Positions 1 to 6,331 of a DNA stretch of 8,560 nucleotides are shown one piece after another; position 1 is the first letter of the stretch; each line of letters opens with the position of its first letter. The position numbers and the translations under genes are program-made. This stretch comes from Candidatus Fibrimonadales bacterium (GTDB taxonomy: Bacteria > Fibrobacterota > Fibrobacteria > Fibrobacterales > Fibrobacteraceae). The stretch spans positions 14,974 through 23,533 of the forward strand of contig WQSA01000010.1 in NCBI GenBank assembly GCA_009788135.1. The letters run 5' to 3'. A model generated the notes under the pieces. That model had not been told where the DNA came from, made no database searches, and saw only the letters and a program-made list of their open reading frames with translations.

Positions 1-524
1 ACTATGCTTGGAATGTTTAGCAATTCAAGAACTTTCTTTTTGCATTGTTTTTTTGTGCCGTTGTTCTCAATTATTTTTGTGTGATAGCCAATGCGCTGCA
101 CAGGCAAGCAGGTAAGATTGCGCGATGCAATTCGTTCCATGCGCAAATGTTCGTCCGTATCAACCAGCCAAATCTGCTTCATTTTCTTTTCCCATTCGGG
201 AGTTTTATATAAAACGGCAGCTTCAACAAAGTCCGGTTTTCTTCTTTTTATCTCTTCTGCCAAAACAGGATAAACAAAGCTTTCCAAAATGCCGAGCTTT
301 TGCGGATTGCTAAAAACCAGACTGGATATATAAGCTCTGTTTATGCCATTCTCATTTAGAGCCTCGCTGCCAAACTCCTCTGCAATTTTTTTTCGCAACT
401 GAGCGTTTTCTTTGTAAAGCTCATGGACCAGCGCATCTGCATCCAAAACATCAAAACCAGCCTCTCTTATAACAGAAGAGACAAAAGACTTACCTGAACC
501 AATCATACCAGTTATGGCAAACAT
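1..524 (-). CDS. coaE: Dephospho-CoA kinase, 3' end cut by the window edge
   Basis: Catalyses the last step of coenzyme A synthesis in the cytoplasm, ATP-dependent phosphorylation of the 3'-hydroxyl of dephospho-CoA. I translated 174 open codons by hand; no stop occurs before the left edge. Seen: a Walker A loop at residues 6-13 (GMIGSGKS) directly after the first beta strand, the DAD signature at 28-30 (VLDADALVHELY), a helix-rich middle (INRAYISSLVFSNPQK, FVYPVLAEEI), the strand IWLVD, the arginine-rich lid around RMERIASR, and the terminal signature IIENNGT near residue 155, comparable to VIDNNG in E. coli CoaE. The family is usually about 200 residues, so roughly 15-30 C-terminal residues are missing. 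The start at 524 puts the P-loop at the usual distance; no clear Shine-Dalgarno is visible. The usual PLLxE motif reads AAVLYKT, and the lid segment before ENNG is about ten residues short, so the protein is divergent. It lies downstream of the pilin operon beyond a hairpin and is functionally unrelated to it. Confidence 0.85.
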   Translation of the reverse strand, partial: MFAITGMIGSGKSFVSSVIREAGFDVLDADALVHELYKENAQLRKKIAEEFGSEALNENGINRAYISSLVFSNPQKLGILESFVYPVLAEEIKRRKPDFVEAAVLYKTPEWEKKMKQIWLVDTDEHLRMERIASRNLTCLPVQRIGYHTKIIENNGTKKQCKKKVLELLNIPSI

Positions 525-610
525 AACGGTAACATAGTAAACGCAAAGTTAATTGCAGAAAGCAACAAGGGTACATTTCTGTACCCTTGCCCCTCCTTGC
601 ATTTTAGTTG
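525..610. other. Intergenic gap between pilin operon and coaE
   Basis: This is the only gene-free stretch in the window (86 bp). Apart from the hairpin at 566-589 it holds, on the minus strand, a G-rich AAGGAGGGG run right after the pilin stop and an AT-rich part before coaE. Within the latter, TTTCTG and TACTAT with 16 nt between them could be a weak promoter for coaE. The match is too poor to list as a promoter. Confidence 0.4.
566..589 (-). terminator. Hairpin between pilin operon and coaE, probable terminator
   Basis: A perfect 10-bp inverted repeat (566-575 pairs with 580-589, CAAGGGTACA against TGTACCCTTG) closes a 4-nt loop. It lies 21 bases beyond the stop codon of the giant pilin gene. 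On the minus strand the stem is followed by TTGCTTTCTG, a T-rich but interrupted tract, so it is a weak intrinsic terminator by sequence. The plus-strand side is followed by a C-rich run with no T tract, so it would not terminate plus-strand transcription. Position and symmetry support a role in ending or attenuating the pilin transcript; partial read-through into coaE is possible. Confidence 0.55.
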
Positions 611-3600
611 CTACCAGCAGTTGTTAAGCCTGCAATATACATCTCCCAGAGTAGCAGGAAAAGTACAGGCAATGGTTTTTCCGTTTGCCAAATTAATACT
701 GGCGGCATTAGACGCGGAGTTATTGTTATTAGCGTTAAAATTGAACCATGTGTTATCTGAGCATTGAATATTGCTGCCAATATTAGTAGTTCTATAGCAT
801 TGCAATTGGCAAGTACCGCTTGTTCTATTGTTTATGAATGATACTGATTGACCTGTACAAACATTAGACCATGCAGCTTGCGGAGTAGTAGTAGAATTGT
901 TAAAGGTTAATGATGGTTGACAGCTACTGCCGCTGCTGATAGTGCTAACCGTATTGGTGCAGTTTATGGATAACCCGCTAACTGCATTATCGCAAGTTAC
1001 ACCTGTTAAAATTACAGTACGGTTAGTACCTGCACTGGTGAATTTTCCGCCGTTGCCTGAGGATTGCCAAGTACCGCCAGTACCGTTAATAGCATCAAAA
1101 GTTGAATTTGCAGCAGTTGGACCTCCTGTCCTGCAAACTACATTCGGATTGATTTGTTCGTCAACAGTTGCTGTTGACGGTACGCCTGTGCAAGTAGGTA
1201 CAACCACATTAATATTTCCGCAGTCTTTTGCAGCAATATCAACGGAGCCGCACTTAACTCCTGATACAGTGATGTTCTTGCTCCCCGCAACAGTGGAACC
1301 AATATAGTGGGCATTGCTTCCGCTGCGCCAATTCGTTTGAGCATTTGTAGAATTCGGGGCTCCGTTTCCATAAGTTGCGGAGCTTACGTTTAGAGTGCCG
1401 CTAGAGCAGCTAATTACAGGCGGCCCTATATTTTCGCCAAGTGCAGCCGTTGTTTTTGGCAGAGTGCAAGTTATAGCAGGTGCAGCAGCAGAACTGCTTG
1501 AAGAAACGCCTCCTTGCGGACTCCAACATTGATAAATCACTGTTATTCCAGATTGCAATTGCCCTGCACTGATAGTTACATTGTTATTATTGGTAGAACA
1601 TTGGCAACTAGTGTATCCTCCATCAAAACTAATAATGCATGAACTATTTAAACCTGTGAGATTCAAAGATGTGTTTGTGCAAAACAGAGTTTTAGTTCCA
1701 CAATTGCCGGCGCTGGAACTGCTGCTCGATGACGAGGAACTGCTGCTTGGAGCCGTAACCGTTACATTGCCGCATTGAACTGTAATGTTTGCGCAAGTTG
1801 TGGCATTGCTAGGCCTAGTAGCGCTAACGGAAACAATCCCTGCAGCAGTTGGAATAAGATTTGCCGGTGTCCATGTAACATTAGTAACAGTCGTGCCATT
1901 GCATATTACAGTGGGCGTAGGAGTAATTGCACTGCCTACAATTCCTGTTGTTGCGGTCATGGTGCAAGTGAGCGAATTGGAACTGCTGCTACTGCTCGAT
2001 GACGATGAACTGCTGCTTGACGATGATGAACTGCTGCTAGATGTCCCGGAAATAGTTATGGGAGGAGTGCAAGTAGCTTTAATTCCATTGCAAGGGGAAG
2101 ATGATGCGCTCATCGTAACCTCAACGGAAAATGGCCCTGGAGCTGTTGGAGTGCGATTCCCCCAGACAAGGTCATTGCTATCCCACGCAATAGTGCTGTT
2201 ATTGCAGGTTATGGTAAAAGTTCCTCTCCCAATAGACGTGCCTACCGTTCCGGTTGTTCCTGCCGGAGCAGTGCAAACAAGGGTTGGCGCTGCAACGGTT
2301 ATTGTTCCACAGTTTGCGGTTTTTTCTTCGTTATCGCAAGTTGCCGATACAGATACCTTGTATGTGCCGATTGCAAGATTGGACCAAGCAGGAGCGCCTG
2401 TCCAGGTGAGCCCGGAAGCCACGGTTGTACCGCCGCATCTTACGGCAGGCTTGGAAATATTTGCGCCTGGCGTTGCGCTCGAAGGCATGCCTGAGCATTT
2501 AAGTTTTATGCTGGAGCAGTCCGGAGTGCCGCCTATTATATCAAATCTCTGCAACATCCTTATAGGCACGGAAATATAATAACCGCCGTCAGCTCTTTCC
2601 ATATTCGCCGCTGCAATAGCATCTGCGCATGGCAGCAGAATTCCCTTTTGATACTGATTGTAATGCTGAGTGCTGCTCGGATCTCCACCGCATCTGCCTC
2701 GCTGAGTCTTTCCGTCAACTTTTGGCAACAGTTCTCCGTTGGTATAAACATTTATGCCATCGTTATCGGCTAAAGTATTTCCGCTGTTTCCCATATTTTC
2801 TATGGATGTTGCGAATATGCAAAACCTATCGTAGATAGTTCCTGGATATGTTTGCGCAGTTCTTGGCGGAGAAAGTTCGTATGGCGACGAACCTATAATA
2901 TATATATCGCCATAATGGTAGCTTTTATTCTTTATCACGTCGCTAAACGGAATATTATTGCACCAGGCTGGATTATACTCGCAATTTTCCTCCGCTTCAG
3001 AGGGAGTTTTCAAAGTTATGGTTATAATGCCGTTGTTGCTTGCCGTTGGGAGCATGCTTACGCTTGTTTCGCTGGTTTGAGTGCAAACATTTGGCGAACA
3101 TGTAAATACCGCTGGCGCTGCAGATGCAATTGAATAATTTGCCCCGTGGTAAACTTTGAACGAAGACGCATATCCGTTGCTGGAGCGTTCGTTTTGCGGA
3201 ATATGTACGTTTGAAGCCGAAAATGACAATGAACCGCTTGCAACGTTTACCGTGTAAGACTTCCATTCAAGACCCGCTGTGAAATGATTTAATGATTCAG
3301 TGCTGCTCACAGTCAGCGCTTTTACGCCTTCAACTTTTTCTTTGCAAGCATCGCCCGGCGTTATATTCAAAGTGGCTGCCGCTCCCACTTCGCAGCTCCA
3401 GCGCATATTGTCAAAATCCAGTTTGTAATTCATGCAGCTGACATTAGCCCATATTTCTGGTCTAAACGGGCAGTCAACATATGTTGCAATAGGAGGATCC
3501 AGATATACCATGGCTTCTTCTGTATGTATGTTTATGGAACTTGTGCTTCTGCTATAGTCAATCGCATAGCCATTCTGATCGCTCTGCTTTATTTCCAAAA

Positions 3601-6331
3601 CTATTTGCGCATCTCTGTTTTTTCCGCCCGATTGTTCGGTAACTGTTGGGCAAACTTTCAAAACCTCCGCTGATTTCTGCCCTTTCGGAATGTAGCAAGT
3701 CCAGCCGGAAGTTATATTGCCATCGTTGCAACTGCTGGTGCTAATGCGAGCAGCATTCCATAAATACCCGCCGCTTTTCACGGATACATTAACTCTCCAG
3801 GCTTCCGTAGAATTCGCTTCGTCTGCAGTTAAGCTTATTCTTTCGCAGCCTTCTTCGCCGGAAGCGCCTATTTTGAATTTTGGAATATCTTTGGTTATCG
3901 GAGTTATTTGTATTTCTGGCATCCCGCCTTGGCCAGCCACATTTACATAGAAATTCGAATGAGGGATAGGCGGATTTGCAAATACGCATCTATAAAAACC
4001 GTTTTCATTTACGGTTCCGCTTTTTTGCAATGCCCCTCCTTGCGTAGAATTACCAATAAATTCGCAGCTAGGCTCGGTTTTGGATGTATCGCTTTCCTTA
4101 GCGCCATTCAAATACATATATGCATAGAATTTGCGGAAATCTCCCGCTTGTTTTATATCGTTTCTAGCCAGGCGAACCACGCGCGGCATAACAAGTATGC
4201 TTTTGCTCAAAGATGAAAAGCTGTTTGCTCCGGAAGGCTCCTTTTCTCTGGTTATTCCTTTGCTTTCCAGCTTTACGGAAAGGCGGCTGGAAACAGGAAT
4301 GTAGTAGGGGTCTTCAATGACTTGCGGTTGGCAGGAAGGATCTTCCGGATTGGAATTCGTATTGGTGCTGCTTACAATTCCTGCGCTCAGCAAAGATTGG
4401 AACAAATCTTGGTTGAATGTGATTCTCGTATCTTTTATATTTCCGATTTTGCTGTTGTTTGCCATATAAATTGTGCCTTTTATGCGGCCATTGCCCGCAG
4501 ACTCGTCTATATCGCCTTCCGAGAAAATAAAGTAGTTGCCCTCTACGCCGTTGGCCTCAAACTTGACTGCTCCCTGAGGCAAATAGACTAAAACTTTTGA
4601 CGCATCCGTTGTGGAAGGCAATCGCAGCACGCTCGGTTTAGGATCAAATATAAAGATAAAATTTCCGTTGATTTTTCTGCTGCCATCCACCGCAGACTGG
4701 TTAAGCGCCAGCTTTACTGGCAAATAGCACTGACCATCGCCACCTTTGTACAAGTATGCAGGGTTTGCGTTTGCGCATTCCTGGGCTGCCAATTGGCTGT
4801 AACAAGTGCCCAGATAATTTACGAATTGCTCCGCGCTGCAAGATCCCAGATTCGTGGATTTGCAATATGCATTTAGGTATTTATTGTCTGAAATATTAGG
4901 CCCTGTTGCGCCTTCTTTGGTTTTAAGCAAACGAACGCAATCTGCTGGTATCGTGTTGCCCTGGGGAACGCCGCTGGAATTTACGGTAGTGTTGTTTGCG
5001 GCCTCCAGCAAGGTATTGGCTTGTCCAAGCCATTCATTTTTCGTGGTCGGGGGCAGCATAAGAGGTTCTATAACTTTATTGTCTTCATCCAATCTTTTTC
5101 TCAAATCATCCAGCTTGGTCGCTTCCGCAACTTTGCCTGCATAGGAAGTACCCGGTGGAGATACCGTGCAGCCTTTTGGGGATGTAAAGTAGGCAGCATT
5201 TGCATACCAGCATTTTAGATCGGCAGGCGATACTCCCTCCAAAAAAAGATGATTGGGAGACGCAGAGCTTGTATTTGTCGCAAATTTAAGATTGCTGCCA
5301 GTTAAAACCGCATTTTGGGGCAGCCAAACGCGCCCTTTTACTTCAACAGAGGCATTTCCGGATGCAAATGTCGGGGTCCCGCTCGTTCTTGGCAGCATAA
5401 GCAAATCTTTCCCCACAGTTAAATTATAAGATGCATTTTGCAACAAAGAAAAATTTCCGCCTATGGTTAAATTTCCATTGACAGTAAGATTGTGGTTTAG
5501 CTCTATATTTTTTGCTACGTATAAATCTCCGTGAACGGTCATTGTACCATTAACCCTAACCTTGCCTCCTATATACACATTGCCGCAGAATGTAAGCTGG
5601 TCTCCCATCAAATCGCCTGCAATATAAGAATCTCCCGCCTTTGACATATCAGCGGGGCATTTATTCTGATTGCTTGCAAAAGCAGCGGAATCAACGCCTA
5701 TCCATGTTCCGGAAACCAAAGTCACATTGCCAGCAGCTATAAAATCGTCAACCGTGCGTATTTGGCTCGCTGTGTAATTCTCGCTTTTTATGGTACCTGA
5801 ACTCCAGTTCGACTGCGTGTTGGTCCCTACAATTCCAAAAACGGCATCGCTAAAATCAGTTTCCGCTATGCATTTGTTGCCCTCAACATTCATATACATC
5901 TTGTAAAGACCGTCAACCGTAAAGAAAGCAGTCTGGCTAACCTGAGACTTGTCCCTTCCCCTGCCAATGCTCAGAAACTTGAGTTTTTTGGGATTAACAC
6001 CCTCGTCAACGCCCATCAAGTAAACATCGAAGTTCTTATTGCCGTTGTTCCCGACATTTCCGAGCACATTCACATCGCCTGTCATATGTATGGGCTTTCT
6101 TCCCTCGGAAACATATTTCCCAATAAGCGCGCCCACGTCCGGAGCGCGGTTGCCAAGCCAGCTCTGCACAGCGTCCAATCCGCTCTCGCTCGCCTGATAG
6201 GCTTCGCTAGCTTTGAGACGGGCGCCGCTGGAAAAATTTTCCGCGCCAATTATGCGGAAAACAACAACGCTCGCAGTTGTGGCTGCTAGCATGAACATCA
6301 GCACTGCAATTAAAGATATGCCTCGCTTCAT
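611..6331 (-). CDS. Giant modular PilX/GspK-like minor pilin, probable pilus-tip adhesin
   Basis: This is a 1906-residue protein with a type III prepilin signal: MKRG, cleavage after Gly4, then ISLIAVLMFMLAATTAS, a membrane helix to about residue 29. Position +5 is Ala, not Glu, as is usual in GspK/PilX. In order: pilin stem with the SESGLDAVQSWL helix (about 40-60); beta-solenoid-like strands (about 200-345, closing near 590-655); a beta-rich region of unknown function with scattered cysteines (about 660-1270); four-cysteine Ig-like repeats at 1271-1348, 1350-1428, 1453-1527, 1618-1711 and 1712-1800; an atypical Cys-rich segment at 1541-1608; Ser linkers at 1431-1451, 1529-1540 and 1610-1614; and a Cys-rich tail (1801-1906) ending CRLNNCW. 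The start overlaps the pilW stop (ATGA) and has the best Shine-Dalgarno in the window. Placement as fourth gene after H-, I- and J-like pilins supports GspK/PilX identity. The large exported part is inferred to be adhesive or substrate-binding; its ligand is unknown. The poly-Ser linkers and length suggest Fibrobacterota. Confidence 0.8.
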   Translation of the reverse strand: MKRGISLIAVLMFMLAATTASVVVFRIIGAENFSSGARLKASEAYQASESGLDAVQSWLGNRAPDVGALIGKYVSEGRKPIHMTGDVNVLGNVGNNGNKNFDVYLMGVDEGVNPKKLKFLSIGRGRDKSQVSQTAFFTVDGLYKMYMNVEGNKCIAETDFSDAVFGIVGTNTQSNWSSGTIKSENYTASQIRTVDDFIAAGNVTLVSGTWIGVDSAAFASNQNKCPADMSKAGDSYIAGDLMGDQLTFCGNVYIGGKVRVNGTMTVHGDLYVAKNIELNHNLTVNGNLTIGGNFSLLQNASYNLTVGKDLLMLPRTSGTPTFASGNASVEVKGRVWLPQNAVLTGSNLKFATNTSSASPNHLFLEGVSPADLKCWYANAAYFTSPKGCTVSPPGTSYAGKVAEATKLDDLRKRLDEDNKVIEPLMLPPTTKNEWLGQANTLLEAANNTTVNSSGVPQGNTIPADCVRLLKTKEGATGPNISDNKYLNAYCKSTNLGSCSAEQFVNYLGTCYSQLAAQECANANPAYLYKGGDGQCYLPVKLALNQSAVDGSRKINGNFIFIFDPKPSVLRLPSTTDASKVLVYLPQGAVKFEANGVEGNYFIFSEGDIDESAGNGRIKGTIYMANNSKIGNIKDTRITFNQDLFQSLLSAGIVSSTNTNSNPEDPSCQPQVIEDPYYIPVSSRLSVKLESKGITREKEPSGANSFSSLSKSILVMPRVVRLARNDIKQAGDFRKFYAYMYLNGAKESDTSKTEPSCEFIGNSTQGGALQKSGTVNENGFYRCVFANPPIPHSNFYVNVAGQGGMPEIQITPITKDIPKFKIGASGEEGCERISLTADEANSTEAWRVNVSVKSGGYLWNAARISTSSCNDGNITSGWTCYIPKGQKSAEVLKVCPTVTEQSGGKNRDAQIVLEIKQSDQNGYAIDYSRSTSSINIHTEEAMVYLDPPIATYVDCPFRPEIWANVSCMNYKLDFDNMRWSCEVGAAATLNITPGDACKEKVEGVKALTVSSTESLNHFTAGLEWKSYTVNVASGSLSFSASNVHIPQNERSSNGYASSFKVYHGANYSIASAAPAVFTCSPNVCTQTSETSVSMLPTASNNGIITITLKTPSEAEENCEYNPAWCNNIPFSDVIKNKSYHYGDIYIIGSSPYELSPPRTAQTYPGTIYDRFCIFATSIENMGNSGNTLADNDGINVYTNGELLPKVDGKTQRGRCGGDPSSTQHYNQYQKGILLPCADAIAAANMERADGGYYISVPIRMLQRFDIIGGTPDCSSIKLKCSGMPSSATPGANISKPAVRCGGTTVASGLTWTGAPAWSNLAIGTYKVSVSATCDNEEKTANCGTITVAAPTLVCTAPAGTTGTVGTSIGRGTFTITCNNSTIAWDSNDLVWGNRTPTAPGPFSVEVTMSASSSPCNGIKATCTPPITISGTSSSSSSSSSSSSSSSSSSSSSNSLTCTMTATTGIVGSAITPTPTVICNGTTVTNVTWTPANLIPTAAGIVSVSATRPSNATTCANITVQCGNVTVTAPSSSSSSSSSSSSAGNCGTKTLFCTNTSLNLTGLNSSCIISFDGGYTSCQCSTNNNNVTISAGQLQSGITVIYQCWSPQGGVSSSSSAAAPAITCTLPKTTAALGENIGPPVISCSSGTLNVSSATYGNGAPNSTNAQTNWRSGSNAHYIGSTVAGSKNITVSGVKCGSVDIAAKDCGNINVVVPTCTGVPSTATVDEQINPNVVCRTGGPTAANSTFDAINGTGGTWQSSGNGGKFTSAGTNRTVILTGVTCDNAVSGLSINCTNTVSTISSGSSCQPSLTFNNSTTTPQAAWSNVCTGQSVSFINNRTSGTCQLQCYRTTNIGSNIQCSDNTWFNFNANNNNSASNAASINLANGKTIACTFPATLGDVYCRLNNCW
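1481..1504 (-). repeat. Short Ser/Ala linker
   Basis: Residues 1610-1617 read SSSSSAAA, followed by Pro and the fourth Ig-like repeat. The codons (TCT TCA AGC AGT TCT GCT GCT GCA) do not follow the 21-bp unit of the other two linkers. It separates the atypical Cys-rich segment from the repeat array. Confidence 0.75.
1712..1747 (-). repeat. Second poly-serine linker, 12 Ser, related 21-bp unit
   Basis: Residues 1529-1540 are twelve serines between the third Ig-like repeat and the atypical Cys-rich segment. The unit at 1727-1747 differs by one base from the second unit of the 21-Ser linker (1997-2017), so the two linkers share a recent common origin. Confidence 0.9.
1979..2041 (-). repeat. Poly-serine linker, 21 Ser, built from 21-bp units
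   Basis: Residues 1431-1451 of the giant pilin are 21 consecutive serines. The DNA is not a pure trinucleotide run: two adjacent 21-bp units (2018-2038 and 1997-2017) begin AGCAGCAGTTCATC and differ at three wobble positions, followed by a partial copy. Such linkers join domains in secreted proteins of Fibrobacter and other cellulolytic bacteria and are thought to act as flexible spacers. Confidence 0.9.
5396..5635 (-). other. Beta-solenoid (bactofilin-like) segment of the giant pilin
   Basis: Residues 233-312 consist of short strands of about 6-8 residues separated by glycine/asparagine turns: SYIAGDLMG, NVYIGGKVRVNG, TMTVHGDLYVAK, LTVNGNLTIGGNF, LTVGKDLLM. The period and the alternating hydrophobic residues are typical of right-handed beta-helices such as bactofilin-like repeats, which are known to occur in some large PilX-N proteins. 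A second stretch (residues about 590-645: YFIFSEGDI, GRIKGTIYMANNSKIG, ITFNQDLFQ) looks like the closing turns of the same fold. The fold call is inferred from pattern only. Confidence 0.55.

Larger units (their letters stand above)
932..2521 (-). repeat. Array of five four-cysteine Ig-like protein repeats
   Basis: Five units of about 75-95 residues lie at 2288-2521, 2048-2284, 1751-1975, 1199-1480 and 932-1198. Each has a first Cys in a C[ST]xxP-like or related context, a second Cys 19-23 residues later, and a closing Cys pair 7-11 residues apart, the second usually in CGxIxV or a related strand ending in Pro. Cysteines are at residues 1279/1299/1332/1341, 1353/1376/1414/1421, 1456/1477/1513/1520, 1622/1642/1694/1704 and 1714/1733/1780/1791. 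A divergent Cys-rich segment and Ser linkers interrupt the array. The strong strand propensity and the cysteine spacing suggest a disulfide-stabilised beta-sandwich; the pairing of cysteines is inference. The units are highly diverged from each other, so the duplication is old. Confidence 0.65.

Noticed and set aside
566..589. Bidirectional terminator
   Set aside because: The plus-strand side has no T tract after the stem and no plus-strand gene precedes it.
1138..1371. 77-codon frame on the minus strand in another phase inside the giant gene
   Set aside because: Overlaps the Ig-like repeats out of frame; no domain, no ribosome site.
1979..2041. CRISPR-like or regulatory direct repeats
   Set aside because: The repeats are contiguous, in frame and encode serine; there are no spacers.
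1785..2579. 264-codon open frame on the plus strand, rich in Leu/Asp/Glu and Val/Pro
   Set aside because: It is the mirror of the Ser/Thr/Val-rich repeat region: antisense of the AGC/TCA/TCG serine linker gives the LLLDDDE runs. No independent start signal, and the sense frame has clear domain repeats.
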